A DNA stretch of 64,000 bases, from assembly GCF_965227725.1 (NCBI RefSeq), contig NZ_CBDDGH010000005.1, forward strand, positions 682,001-746,000, in the 5' to 3' direction. The notes beneath the pieces are model-generated. The model did not search any database, was not told where the DNA came from, and saw only the letters and a list, made by a program, of their open reading frames with translations. Shown here one piece after another: positions 27,824 to 35,454 of this stretch. Position 1 is the first letter of the stretch, and each line of letters starts with the position of its first letter. Made by a program: the position numbers and the translations under genes. The stretch is from Shimia sp965227725. GTDB lineage: Bacteria > Pseudomonadota > Alphaproteobacteria > Rhodobacterales > Rhodobacteraceae.

Positions 27824-27913
27824 TGGCGGAGAGACAGGGATTCGAACCCTGGGTCCCCGTGAAGGGACAACGGTTTTCGAGACCGCCCCGTTCGACCACT
27901 CCGGCACCTCTCC
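27824..27913 (-). tRNA. tRNA-Ser(CGA)
   Basis: A 90-nt class II tRNA: acceptor stem GGAGAGG with TCTCTCC (one G-U pair), D arm, anticodon loop CTCGAAA, long variable arm, T arm with GGTTCGAATCC, and encoded CCA at 27824-27826. It decodes UCG. Its 5' end points toward the phage integrase gene, 47 bp away. Confidence 0.95.
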
Positions 27914-27960
27914 GCGTGCTGGTTTCCTTAGAGATTTTCAAAATTGGCTGCAACACGAAA

Positions 27961-29112
27961 TTACGGTTTTAAAGTCGGTTTTAAAGGTTCTCGGCCCGTT
28001 CTGTTTTCGTTTCGTACCGATTGGGCCTTGATTGCTTGGGCGCGGCGCATTCCGTCACCCGCGTATTTGTCGAACATCTCGGGGGTGAGGTGTCCGGTCA
28101 CTGAAGCTCCCGATCGACCAACAGCAGCACCCAACTCGCTTGCGCCCGTGTATCTGTAGCCATGCAACTTGTACTTGGGGTCGATTCCTGCCGACTTGCG
28201 CACCTTCACAAAGCGCGCATTCAGGGTGTTGTAACTCAGCTTTCCACCACGCGGCCCCTGGAGGATATAGTCATTCGGGGGCAGGGGTATCAGCTTCAAT
28301 GACAGCTGCCGCTTTCTCTCTACGTCAAGCGCATCTCTCAACCAATCTGTTAGCGGGATAAACACGCTTGTACCGGTCTTGTTCTGCTCGATGCTGATCC
28401 CATCATCTTTGATGTCGGACCATTTGAAGTCGAGAATATCGCCGCCGCGCTGTGCGCTGTCGATATAGAGGATCATGGCCAGCCGAACGTGATAGCCAAG
28501 CTCGCCAAACTCTCCGGCCTTGTTCCAAAATTTCAGCTGAATATCCGCAGGCCACGGGACATGTCCGTCCCCCGTCTTGAACTTCATGATTCCGGCCGCG
28601 GCGTTGGTTTCTCGCCACCCCTCGTCAATCGCGTGTTCATGAAGTATTGACCACACCTGCTTGAGATTGTTTGCGAATTTCTTGCGGTGAATGTTTGCCT
28701 TCATCGCGCCTTTGATGTCGGTGCGGATGGTTCTTCGAAAGTCGCTGTCGCCAATGTTGCGATCGATGTAGTCAAAGCAAGCCTCGTAGTCCTTGCGGGT
28801 GCGCGGCTTGAGATCTGTCCAACCTTTTTTGCGCTTGCTTCCCTCTGGAGTGACGCTGAACTTTTTGTAGTGCTTTATAAGTTCGGTGTAAGTGTATTTG
28901 GGGATTATCTTTTTTCCAACATCCACGCCGGTTTTTGCGGCCTGATAGGCCCTCAAAAATTCGTCTTCGTTTCCCTCGGGGAATGGCAGCTTGATCCGTG
29001 ACCCATTGCGCTCAAAGTACACATAGCGATACTCCTTGAGGCCGCCATTGCGAAGTTTCTTTTTCGCTGTTCTGTCAACGACATAGGGAAGGTCAGTTAA
29101 TTTGCGGACCAA
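27961..29112 (-). CDS. int: Phage integrase, tyrosine recombinase
   Basis: A 383-residue site-specific recombinase. The catalytic set is R222 (DSAQRGGD), K245 probable, H317-R320 (KLHGYRYT), H341 (VTGHLT) and the nucleophile Y350 (FDKYAG); an SAM-like core-binding domain precedes it (about 70-170). The start is a TTG at 29112 that overlaps the small gene upstream by 16 bp; no in-frame ATG is near, which should lower translation. The last codons contain a direct repeat GGTTTTAAAG. It is the gene nearest the host boundary, beside tRNA-Ser. Confidence 0.92.
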   Translation of the reverse strand: MVRKLTDLPYVVDRTAKKKLRNGGLKEYRYVYFERNGSRIKLPFPEGNEDEFLRAYQAAKTGVDVGKKIIPKYTYTELIKHYKKFSVTPEGSKRKKGWTDLKPRTRKDYEACFDYIDRNIGDSDFRRTIRTDIKGAMKANIHRKKFANNLKQVWSILHEHAIDEGWRETNAAAGIMKFKTGDGHVPWPADIQLKFWNKAGEFGELGYHVRLAMILYIDSAQRGGDILDFKWSDIKDDGISIEQNKTGTSVFIPLTDWLRDALDVERKRQLSLKLIPLPPNDYILQGPRGGKLSYNTLNARFVKVRKSAGIDPKYKLHGYRYTGASELGAAVGRSGASVTGHLTPEMFDKYAGDGMRRAQAIKAQSVRNENRTGREPLKPTLKP

Positions 29113-29282
29113 TTCACACCCCCGAGCCCAACACCTGATTTTTCTGGCGCCGGTTTTTCATTGTCACCTTTGAGAACAACCGTGACGCCGTCAATCTCGA
29201 TGCGCGTCACTTCGCGCCCCGCGGCTTCCACGCCTTTGATGATGTTCCTGACCTTTTCAGGTGTGATCTGTGAAGCTCTCAT
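29097..29282 (-). CDS. Small phage protein upstream of integrase
   Basis: A 61-residue protein of unknown function, with an N-terminal helix (ITPEKVRNIIKGVEAAG), two strands (VTRIEIDGVTVVLKGD) and a glycine-rich end. AAGGAG is six bases upstream. Its place before int would suit an excisionase, but I see no helix-turn-helix, so this is only a positional guess. Confidence 0.6.
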   Translation of the reverse strand: MRASQITPEKVRNIIKGVEAAGREVTRIEIDGVTVVLKGDNEKPAPEKSGVGLGGVNWSAN

Positions 29283-29285
29283 ATT

Positions 29286-29732
29286 TCACTCCTTCCTTAG
29301 CGCCGTGGTGGCACCAATCAGCGGATAACGCCCTTGCAGTGCCAGGTAAGCGTTCTTGTGCGTCCGGTTGCTTGTGCGCCCGGTCACGGCCAGTTTCCGG
29401 TGGTCTGTTCCGTCATAACCGTTGTCCTTCACCATCTTGGCAAAGGGGGCGAGGGCGGCTTTGAGGGTGGCGATTTCGCTCTCAAGCCGCGCAATAACCT
29501 CAGTCTTCGCGGCTAAACGCTCACGGTGGTATTTCTCCCACCAATCCGCAATATCCTTATCGACATACTCCTTCATTGGGCGGTCGCGCTCTGGATCGCC
29601 CTCCCATCGGGGCACCGTTGCAAACTCCGATGTGACGTAAGTGCCGGACATTTCGTGTTCGGAGTGATCAATTGCCGCGGCCCAAATCTCGCGAGGCCAG
29701 TCGAATTCCTGTGCTTCTGTGTCGTCTCGCAT
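29286..29732 (-). CDS. Hypothetical phage protein with coiled coil
   Basis: A 148-residue protein not recognised. It has an acidic, tryptophan-containing first half and a heptad-like helix at about 70-98 (RLAAKTEVIARLESEIATLK). It lies in the leftward operon, 3 bp from the gene downstream and 1 bp from the one upstream. Confidence 0.65.
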   Translation of the reverse strand: MRDDTEAQEFDWPREIWAAAIDHSEHEMSGTYVTSEFATVPRWEGDPERDRPMKEYVDKDIADWWEKYHRERLAAKTEVIARLESEIATLKAALAPFAKMVKDNGYDGTDHRKLAVTGRTSNRTHKNAYLALQGRYPLIGATTALRKE

Positions 29733-29733
29733 C

Positions 29734-30042
29734 TCACACCCCTCCCATCATCCAGACAGCGCCCGCCATGGCCGCACAGGTTAGCAGCGGCAGGATAAGC
29801 TCTGCGCTGTTCCATTGGTCGCCATCGTCATTGATTGGGCCTAGTTTCCAGCCGTAGCGCTTATCTAGGTCACAGAGCTCGCGGCCCGTGTAGAATACAG
29901 CTCCAGCAAAGCAGATCAGCACAGAAACCTTTGTTGGGTGTTCGCCCCATGAAATCCAAGCGGCAAGTGCTAGAGCTAAAAAACTGATGGCGCCGGCTAT
30001 GCAGGAATGTTTCAGGGCGGCTTCGGTAGGGTCAAATCTCAT
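29734..30042 (-). CDS. Small phage membrane protein
   Basis: A 102-residue protein with three hydrophobic segments (about 13-31, 37-50 and 84-100) around a soluble loop containing CDLDKRYGWKLG. No family recognised. A membrane protein of an early phage operon could affect superinfection, but nothing in the sequence shows it. It overlaps the gene upstream by 11 bp. Confidence 0.6.
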   Translation of the reverse strand: MRFDPTEAALKHSCIAGAISFLALALAAWISWGEHPTKVSVLICFAGAVFYTGRELCDLDKRYGWKLGPINDDGDQWNSAELILPLLTCAAMAGAVWMMGGV

Positions 30043-30286
30043 CGGAATGCTCCTTGCGCGCTCTGATTTTCTCGATCAAGTCTTTGCGATTGATCCATCG
30101 CCTGTTTCCGGGCTCAATCTTGTTAATCACCTGAAGGATGCTTTCGGTTTCGGCGGCAACCTCTGAGGCAATGATCGACAGCATGTCATCCACTGCTTCC
30201 GCTACGTCGCTGGAGCCGATAGCCATCGAATGCGGGTCCATGACGTTTTGCAGGACGTTTTCGATATCCTGTTTCAGTTTGCTCAT
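30032..30286 (-). CDS. Hypothetical phage protein, helical
   Basis: An 84-residue, mostly helical, acidic protein with a basic C-terminus (RRWINRKDLIEKIRARK). The ATG at 30286 shares its A with the preceding TGA (TGATG), a coupling seen repeatedly in this operon. Function unknown. Confidence 0.6.
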   Translation of the reverse strand: MSKLKQDIENVLQNVMDPHSMAIGSSDVAEAVDDMLSIIASEVAAETESILQVINKIEPGNRRWINRKDLIEKIRARKEHSDEI

Positions 30287-30921
30287 CACGCTTCCTCCCC
30301 ACGTGCGCGGATACGCCTTGCGGCCTCGTCACAAACTGCTGCCTCGGCCTCGGTAGGTGATCCGCCGTCAGGAGGTACGAGGCACGCATTCAAGGCGATG
30401 TATGCACACGCCTCCCGCTCAACCTTCACCGCCTCTGCTATGGCGTCGGCTGGGGGAGTGGTGAAGGCAAACTCGCGCTCTACAGCCAATGCAATGGCCT
30501 CCACGGCGACGTGAGATGCGCTCCCGTCTTCATAGCTGTTTGCCTCTTTGTGAAGCTTCTCCAGAAAGAACCAATCGAGTTCCCAAGGAATCTTACGGTT
30601 GTTTCTCGGCAGCGGCTTCACGACGCCTTGCATGACCTCTAGCTCCGCCGCCTTCTTTCTCCAAGTTTCGGCCTCATCAAAGCGTAAATCACACAGGCTT
30701 TCCCAGCCTTCAATCGTGGCCTCTAGCTCCTGTAGGCGGGCGGAGAGGGCTTCGGTTGATGCCTTGAGAGAACCGGCTACCTCTTTCCATTCATCCCGAT
30801 CAGCGGCTAAGGCTTTGACTTCATCCCAAAGCGTATCTAGGCACGGCTCAGAAAGATCGTTTTCAACGCAGAGCATCAGCTGCTCGATTTGCGTCAGGCT
30901 GTCGTTGCTGATGTCAGTCAT
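30286..30921 (-). CDS. Hypothetical phage protein with coiled coil
   Basis: A 211-residue protein not recognised by family. Residues 30-100 form a long predicted coiled coil (KASTEALSARLQELEATIEG) and the C-terminal third is an alanine/glutamate-rich helix. The start at 30921 (MTDISNDSL) overlaps the previous gene by 8 bp; the frame is open to 31020 but that region belongs to the upstream gene. Such proteins are common fillers of alphaproteobacterial phage early operons. Confidence 0.6.
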   Translation of the reverse strand: MTDISNDSLTQIEQLMLCVENDLSEPCLDTLWDEVKALAADRDEWKEVAGSLKASTEALSARLQELEATIEGWESLCDLRFDEAETWRKKAAELEVMQGVVKPLPRNNRKIPWELDWFFLEKLHKEANSYEDGSASHVAVEAIALAVEREFAFTTPPADAIAEAVKVEREACAYIALNACLVPPDGGSPTEAEAAVCDEAARRIRARGEEA

Positions 30922-31387
30922 GGCTCTGCTCCTGTGTGGCGCTATTGAGGCACAAAAATTGCCCCCAGAGATTGTGCTTTTCGATCCACCGGAACAGGGC
31001 ATCGCCCAGCATCTGTTCAAGCTCGCGCTTCGCCTCTTGCGGCCAATTTGGAGGCGCTTCCCACCAGACCTGATCCTCGTTCTTCTCTTCGAGGCTTTCT
31101 AAGACATAATCAGCATCGAAGATTTCAGTTGAAATAGGACCATGCTCAAAGCATCCGACCCATTCCCATGATGTAAGGAATTTCTCTTTTGTGTAATTGG
31201 AGTCATCGACTTTTTCGAGTTTCATTTCTTCGAATCTCTCTTCGCCAAAGCCATCCTGCCACATTTCTTCAAGGGCCTCTTCGTGTGAGGCGTGAGGGCC
31301 ATACCACGGGCCCTCTTCGGACATGCCCCAATAGAACCCCTTGTTCCAGGCGGACTTATTAGTTTTCAATTCTTGTGCGGTGCTCAT
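30914..31387 (-). CDS. Hypothetical phage protein
   Basis: A 157-residue acidic protein rich in tryptophan and aromatic residues (NKGFYWGMSEEGPWYG, EWVGCFEHG). It is not recognised. The start at 31387 has GAGAGG upstream and overlaps by 4 bp (ATGA) the tiny gene before it. Confidence 0.6.
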   Translation of the reverse strand: MSTAQELKTNKSAWNKGFYWGMSEEGPWYGPHASHEEALEEMWQDGFGEERFEEMKLEKVDDSNYTKEKFLTSWEWVGCFEHGPISTEIFDADYVLESLEEKNEDQVWWEAPPNWPQEAKRELEQMLGDALFRWIEKHNLWGQFLCLNSATQEQSHD

Positions 31388-31476
31388 GCCTTTGTCCTCT
31401 CTATCTCTTTCCCGGTGAATGTCTGGCCCTGCACGCAGTGGTGGCCTTCTTTGCCTATGGTGATGGTGGCGATCAT
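31384..31476 (-). CDS. Thirty-residue protein, translationally coupled on both sides
   Basis: ATG at 31476 to TGA at 31384 encodes 30 residues (MIATITIGKEGHHCVQGQTF, then TGKEIERTKA). It fills the gap between its neighbours exactly, with ATGA overlaps at both ends (31473-31476 and 31384-31387), which random frames would rarely do. Two strands are likely; function unknown. Confidence 0.6.
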   Translation of the reverse strand: MIATITIGKEGHHCVQGQTFTGKEIERTKA

Positions 31477-31928
31477 GCGGCGGCCTGTGTGCTTGGAAGC
31501 TTCGCGATGAACTCAACCCACCAGAATTCGCCGTCTTTTCCCTTTGCTGGGCCTGTAAGCGCATCTTGGTCTGCCTTGCCGGTTGCGGGGTCACAGAATA
31601 TCTGTCCGTCAACGGCTACAACGCTGTGATTGACGCCGCGCTTCCCCATGCCGGTAACAATCATTGGCACTTCTGGGGAATAATGGCCTAGCGTGGAGAG
31701 GATTTTCTCAAGGTCATTTTCGGCGGTGTAATAGATTGTCACGTGAGACAACCCCCGCTCTCGCAGCCAATCCTGAGACTCCTTCGCCCCGTCATGTCCG
31801 CCGCCATCACAGAAGTGCGGAACCTCCGCCGCAGGCATGCCCATGATGATCGCAACGCAAGTCCGGTAGCAGTCGCCCCATTGGCCGTTGTCCGGATCGT
31901 GCTTGATCAGTTGCTTCTGTCTGTCCAT
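31473..31928 (-). CDS. Papain-like/C39-like cysteine peptidase-fold protein
   Basis: A 151-residue protein with the features of a papain-like fold: GQWGDCYRTCVA near residue 15 gives a glutamine followed by the cysteine at the start of a helix, and VNHSVVAVDGQIFCDP near 100 gives the histidine and an aspartate on the next strand. This is inferred from motif order; no family name can be given with certainty. AGGAGAGAGACGG precedes the ATG. In a phage early operon it may process or deamidate a host protein, or simply be a fold reused for binding. Confidence 0.6.
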   Translation of the reverse strand: MDRQKQLIKHDPDNGQWGDCYRTCVAIIMGMPAAEVPHFCDGGGHDGAKESQDWLRERGLSHVTIYYTAENDLEKILSTLGHYSPEVPMIVTGMGKRGVNHSVVAVDGQIFCDPATGKADQDALTGPAKGKDGEFWWVEFIAKLPSTQAAA

Positions 31929-31995
31929 CCGTCTCTCTCCTGTATCAATGACCCGCCCGGCCCCGGCAAAGGGAAAGCTGCCGGACGGGGTCGGG

Positions 31996-32637
31996 TTATG
32001 CGGCTTTGATTGCGTGCTGGCCCCATTGCTGGGCCATGGCCTTTGCCAGTCCTGGAAAAAACCGGCTGCGCTCTTTCCAGCGATCCTTACCGGGGCTGGC
32101 CTTGTGGACGCTGTCGCGCGCGGTGGTGCCGTCCAGTGTGCCGGTGGGTGTCAGGGTAGGGAGGCCGCGCAACCAAAGGCATGTGCGCTTCCTCTCGTTG
32201 TCTGGCCCCTCTGGATCGTCACCAAACTGCCATGGCTGGACGCTCTGACTATGTGGCTGGAAATTGCGAATGCGCGCCTTGGCGTGTTTGTGCATCACGG
32301 GGTTTTCCACAGCGACAAAAGGAATGTCTGCGTTCCAGCAATCGGAGAAGAGCGCCGCGCCTTCGTCCAGCTCGCGCCACATATCATCCAGCGTTTTGCC
32401 GGGCGGGGCCTTGTGCAGCCAGCGCACGCCGGAATTGCACAGGCGGGTGCAGGGCGGGTGCATCACGCACAGCAGTTCCCAATCACCCCAGCGCATAACG
32501 TCTCGCACGTCGCCGATGATATGGCGGTTGCTGGGCGTATCCGCTGGCAACAGGTCACATGACCAAGCGTCGAAGCCCTCAGCAAGGAAGGCATCACGCA
32601 CAACACCCGACTGCTCGCACCCGATTAGCACCCGCAT
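31996..32637 (-). CDS. DNA cytosine methyltransferase-like protein, short phage type
   Basis: A 213-residue protein with a Rossmann start MRVLIGCEQSGVVRDAF, the catalytic loop MHPPCTRLC (PPC at 61-63) and VENP (111-113), the equivalents of motifs I, IV and VI of C5 methyltransferases. It lacks the length for a normal target-recognition domain, as is usual for this phage group. It could methylate phage DNA against host restriction. The ATG at 32637 overlaps the preceding TGA; two upstream GTG codons are less likely starts. Confidence 0.75.
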   Translation of the reverse strand: MRVLIGCEQSGVVRDAFLAEGFDAWSCDLLPADTPSNRHIIGDVRDVMRWGDWELLCVMHPPCTRLCNSGVRWLHKAPPGKTLDDMWRELDEGAALFSDCWNADIPFVAVENPVMHKHAKARIRNFQPHSQSVQPWQFGDDPEGPDNERKRTCLWLRGLPTLTPTGTLDGTTARDSVHKASPGKDRWKERSRFFPGLAKAMAQQWGQHAIKAA

Positions 32638-32843
32638 CACCACCCCTCCCTGTGCGCCTGCGCCTGTTCTTGGGCGGTCAGAGCTGTAGCGGCGGTGTTG
32701 GGGAGAGCCTTTCCGGCAAGAGCAATGGAAAGGCCGAAGAAGGCCAAGATTGCGGTGGCGCAGCTGAGTGCGATCAGCGTCTTACTGCGGCGGCTGTGCA
32801 TGGCGTCAAGGCGCGTTGATATGGTCTGTGTGTGCTTGTCCAT
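32637..32843 (-). CDS. Small single-span membrane protein
   Basis: A 68-residue protein with a charged N-terminus (MDKHTQTISTRLDAMHSRRS) and one membrane helix at about 22-43. AGGAGA lies eight bases upstream. Not recognised. Confidence 0.6.
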   Translation of the reverse strand: MDKHTQTISTRLDAMHSRRSKTLIALSCATAILAFFGLSIALAGKALPNTAATALTAQEQAQAHREGW

Positions 32844-32901
32844 CGGGATTGTCTCCTGCTGTCCGTCGCTGCCCCCTGTCGCCAAGGGGCAGAAAGAGAC
32901 A

Positions 32902-33162
32902 TCAGCCCATGCCAAGCGCGGCTTTGTACATGTCGATGACCGCCTCTTGTTCGGCGATGTCGTTGGGGTCGGCCTTGCGTTCCTGCAGGATGGTGCGGAT
33001 CGCCTTCACGTCGAAGCCGCGGCCTTTCATCTCGGCAAAGACCTCTTTGATCTGCTCGCTGACTTCCTTTTTCTCTTCTTCCAAGCGTTCAACGCGCTCG
33101 ATGAACTGCTTTAGCTCTTGGCCGGTGGCGCTGTACTGGCTGTCTGTGGTTTGTTCCGACAT
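32902..33162 (-). CDS. GapR-like nucleoid protein (DUF2312)
   Basis: An 86-residue protein with the GapR pattern: LKQFIERVERLEEEKKEVSE, then a helix to EMKGRGFDVKAIRTILQERK, then QEAVIDMYKAALGM. In Caulobacter GapR binds overtwisted DNA ahead of polymerases and stimulates topoisomerases. A phage copy may ease supercoiling during phage replication or shift host replication control. AAGGAGA lies before the ATG at 33162; the frame is open to 33264 but similarity starts here. Confidence 0.88.
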   Translation of the reverse strand: MSEQTTDSQYSATGQELKQFIERVERLEEEKKEVSEQIKEVFAEMKGRGFDVKAIRTILQERKADPNDIAEQEAVIDMYKAALGMG

Positions 33163-33172
33163 TCTGTTCTCC

Positions 33173-33313
33173 TTAGGTTGTCTGTTGCACGAGCTGGAGG
33201 CGGTGGAGGAGGGAAAGCCCCCAGCCCGTGCGATGCGCTGACGGGGAGGAGGAGTCAGCTGCATTCGGGGTTTCGCGGTTCAAAGGGTGGCGGGTGAAGC
33301 GAAAGCGGATCAT
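33173..33313 (-). CDS. Forty-six-residue hypothetical protein
   Basis: ATG at 33313 to TAA at 33173. The stop codon of the previous gene overlaps its GGAG site, and its own TAA runs into the AAGGAG of the GapR gene, so it fits the spacing of the operon. The sequence is basic and serine-rich (MIRFRFTRHPLNRETPNAAD at the start) and unrecognised. Confidence 0.45.
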   Translation of the reverse strand: MIRFRFTRHPLNRETPNAADSSSPSAHRTGWGLSLLHRLQLVQQTT

Positions 33314-33324
33314 TGCATTGCTCC

Positions 33325-33750
33325 TCAAAAATCAATCTCGTGCGGCTCTGAAAGCGCGGCGCGAACGAGCGGCAAAAACCCGTAGTCAGGGCCATTGGCG
33401 CGCAGCCATTCCATCGGGTTGGTGTGGCGGGCCTCGTGGCAGCAGCGGCAAAGCGGGATCGTGTCGAAGTCCGAAGATTTGCGGCTCGCTGCGGGCAACT
33501 TCCGGTAATGGTGCTTGTCGCCCTCTGGTGGCTGGCTGCGGCAGTGGTGGGCATCGCTGGGGCCTGGCTTCCCGCAGATGATGCAGGCCATGCCCTTCAC
33601 TGCTTCGATGTGGCTCTTAGCGCTCACGCCCTCTTTGCTGGCGCGGTATGCGGCGCGCTTGGCAGACACCTTGCGCATGGGCTTGCGTGGCTGCTTCTCG
33701 GCGCGAGGCTTCTTGAGGCCCAGAGGCCCCTTGAGGTTAGCGATACGCAT
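33325..33750 (-). CDS. HNH/Ref-like zinc protein (DUF968-like)
   Basis: A 141-residue protein with a basic N-terminal tail (about 1-45) and a zinc/HNH-type core: C56 and C59 (CIICG), H68-H69 (DAHHC), and C-R-C-C-H near 100 followed by EARHTNP. The pattern matches the Ref/DUF968 group, RecA-dependent nucleases of phage P1 type or structural relatives. The next gene upstream is NinB, another recombination function. Its start shares one base with the NinB stop (TGATG). Confidence 0.7.
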   Translation of the reverse strand: MRIANLKGPLGLKKPRAEKQPRKPMRKVSAKRAAYRASKEGVSAKSHIEAVKGMACIICGKPGPSDAHHCRSQPPEGDKHHYRKLPAASRKSSDFDTIPLCRCCHEARHTNPMEWLRANGPDYGFLPLVRAALSEPHEIDF

Positions 33751-34136
33751 CAGAATCCCCTGTCAGAAAGGGTGACGCCGTTCTCAACGCACCAGAATGA
33801 AATGAATTCGATCAGCTCAGACATCTTCCCAACGCTGAGCTTGGAGGAGCTGGTTCCCATCGGGACAGGCTCGCCATTCAAACCGACCAGTAAGTTTAGC
33901 TCGTAGCCGCAAGCGGACATGAACAGCGCTTTCCAAACCTCTGGCGTGTAACGGTTTCCGTTGTGCTCAGCCTGCTTGGCCACATCCCCCAGCATGGCCC
34001 ACAGCTTGGCGTTCTGGTCCAAGGAGCGGGTTGGCTCTTTGAATTGGATCACCATGCCTTCGGGAGCCGCTTCGACCCATGTGTGGGCGCGGGCGCGGAT
34101 GCCATCGTGGGATAGCTTAAGGGTGTGGGCTACCAT
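33750..34136 (-). CDS. ninB: NinB/Orf recombination protein
   Basis: A 128-residue protein of the lambda NinB (Orf) family, which supports phage recombination in place of host RecFOR. The signature region RSLDQNAKLWAMLGDVAKQ and the C-terminal helix MSELIEFISFWCVENGV are present. It lies with SSB and other recombination genes. Confidence 0.85.
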   Translation of the reverse strand: MVAHTLKLSHDGIRARAHTWVEAAPEGMVIQFKEPTRSLDQNAKLWAMLGDVAKQAEHNGNRYTPEVWKALFMSACGYELNLLVGLNGEPVPMGTSSSKLSVGKMSELIEFISFWCVENGVTLSDRGF

Positions 34137-34315
34137 CAGTTCGCTCCGAAAATGGTTTCTTCAATCACGGCGTTGGACAGGTCGTCCGGGTCCAGATCGT
34201 GTTTCGCCGCGACCTCTTCACAGATTTTGAGGTGGTCGGGGCCTTGCCGTGTCTGACCAGCTTCATCCCAGCGGGCGAGGTAGTCAGACACAGCGGTTTG
34301 CATGTGGGCCGACAT
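34136..34315 (-). CDS. Small hypothetical phage protein
   Basis: A 59-residue acidic protein (SAHMQTAVSDYLARWDEAGQ at the start), mostly helical. It begins at 34315, one base after the SSB stop codon, and overlaps ninB by one base. Not recognised; position suggests a small recombination or replication accessory. Confidence 0.55.
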   Translation of the reverse strand: MSAHMQTAVSDYLARWDEAGQTRQGPDHLKICEEVAAKHDLDPDDLSNAVIEETIFGAN

Positions 34316-34316
34316 C

Positions 34317-34763
34317 CTAGAACGGGATCTCGTCATCCATGTCTCGGGAGGGGCCGGGCGGCATGTTATCGCCCCCGTAGGACTGATCCTGCCCGCGCGC
34401 GGCGCCGCCTGTGCCTTCTGGCCAATCGATAATGTCGAGGCGGGCACCAAAGCCGCTCACAACGATCTCGGTGGAATAGCGGTCCTGTCCGGACTGATCT
34501 TGCCATTTGCGGGTGCGGATGTTGCCTTCGACCAATACGCGGCCGCCCTTGCGCAGATACTGCTCCGCAACCCGTGCCAGCGGCCCCCAGACAACGACGC
34601 GGTGCCACTCGGTGCGCTCTCGCTTTTCGCCTGTGTTTTGGTCCTTCCACTGCTCGCCAGTAGCCAGAGAAAAGTTCGCAACCTTGTCGCCGCCCTGTGT
34701 AGTGCGGATTTCAGGGTCTTGGCCAAGCCGCCCCATGAGTGATGCACGGTTCAAATCGGCCAT
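34317..34763 (-). CDS. ssb: Single-stranded DNA-binding protein
   Basis: A 148-residue SSB with the OB-fold (MADLNRASLMGRLGQDPEIR, WHRVVVWGPLARVAEQYLRK, KGGRVLVEG), a glycine/glutamine linker and the conserved acidic tip DMDDEIPF that recruits partner proteins. The start at 34763 overlaps the stop of the gene before it (TGATG). Confidence 0.95.
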   Translation of the reverse strand: MADLNRASLMGRLGQDPEIRTTQGGDKVANFSLATGEQWKDQNTGEKRERTEWHRVVVWGPLARVAEQYLRKGGRVLVEGNIRTRKWQDQSGQDRYSTEIVVSGFGARLDIIDWPEGTGGAARGQDQSYGGDNMPPGPSRDMDDEIPF

Positions 34764-35443
34764 CAGTAAGCTTCCTTTTCGGACCATGTTTTGACGCCAT
34801 CAATCGGCGCCGTTTTGAAGTTCTTGGCCACGTAGCCATCAATGAATGCGGTCACGGCGTCGCGGTCATTGCGTGCGATCCAGTGCAGCGCGGCCTTGTG
34901 GTCGGTGATCTCGTGCTTCTGGACAGTCCGCATGCCCTTGACGGTGTCCTTGTTGGCGGCGCTGGCGTTCTTCTGTGCCTGCATCGCCTGCTCTTTGGCC
35001 GCGTCGGCTTCGCGCTGGCTTTCAAGATCACCATCAACAGCGGAGGCGGCTTTCTCTTGGGCTTCGCGCTCCAAGCGTTGTGCCTCGGTATAGGTCGCGC
35101 GCTTTTCCTCTTCCTTCTTTGCTGCGAGCTCCTTTTTGAAGTCGCCGACAAGAGCGGTCAGGCCAGTCTTGATGCGCGCAATGTCGTCAATCGTGGGCTT
35201 CCAGCGGGCCTTTTCAGCCTTCCAGGCGTCGTGCAGAGGTGCTGTTTCGCTTTTCTCTGCCTTCGCGAGGTCGGTGCCTGCGGTGCGGATTTGCTTAAGA
35301 AGCGCGTCAACCGCTTTCATTTGATCTTCTGTCTGCACTGGCTCGCCATCGAGCCAGTTTTGAGCTTCTTCGATTGCGTCGGAGTAAGGGGCTAAAGCCT
35401 CGTCAATTGGATCCGGCGGGTTGTTGTGTTTTGCGTCAAGCAC
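34763..35443 (-). CDS. Phage coiled-coil protein next to recombination ATPase
   Basis: A 226-residue protein that is nearly all helical, with a coiled coil from about 90 to 165 (KKELAAKKEEEKRATYTEAQ), ending in a compact domain with HKAALHWIARNDRDAVTAFI. Proteins of this shape are often encoded between SSB and a RecA-like ATPase in alphaproteobacterial phages; a role with the recombinase is inferred from position only. Confidence 0.65.
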   Translation of the reverse strand: MLDAKHNNPPDPIDEALAPYSDAIEEAQNWLDGEPVQTEDQMKAVDALLKQIRTAGTDLAKAEKSETAPLHDAWKAEKARWKPTIDDIARIKTGLTALVGDFKKELAAKKEEEKRATYTEAQRLEREAQEKAASAVDGDLESQREADAAKEQAMQAQKNASAANKDTVKGMRTVQKHEITDHKAALHWIARNDRDAVTAFIDGYVAKNFKTAPIDGVKTWSEKEAY

Positions 35444-35454
35444 GGGAAGTCTCC

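Noticed and set aside
29097..29282. Excisionase assignment for the small gene before int
   Set aside because: Position fits, but there is no recognisable winged-helix or helix-turn-helix pattern, so it is listed only as a small phage protein.
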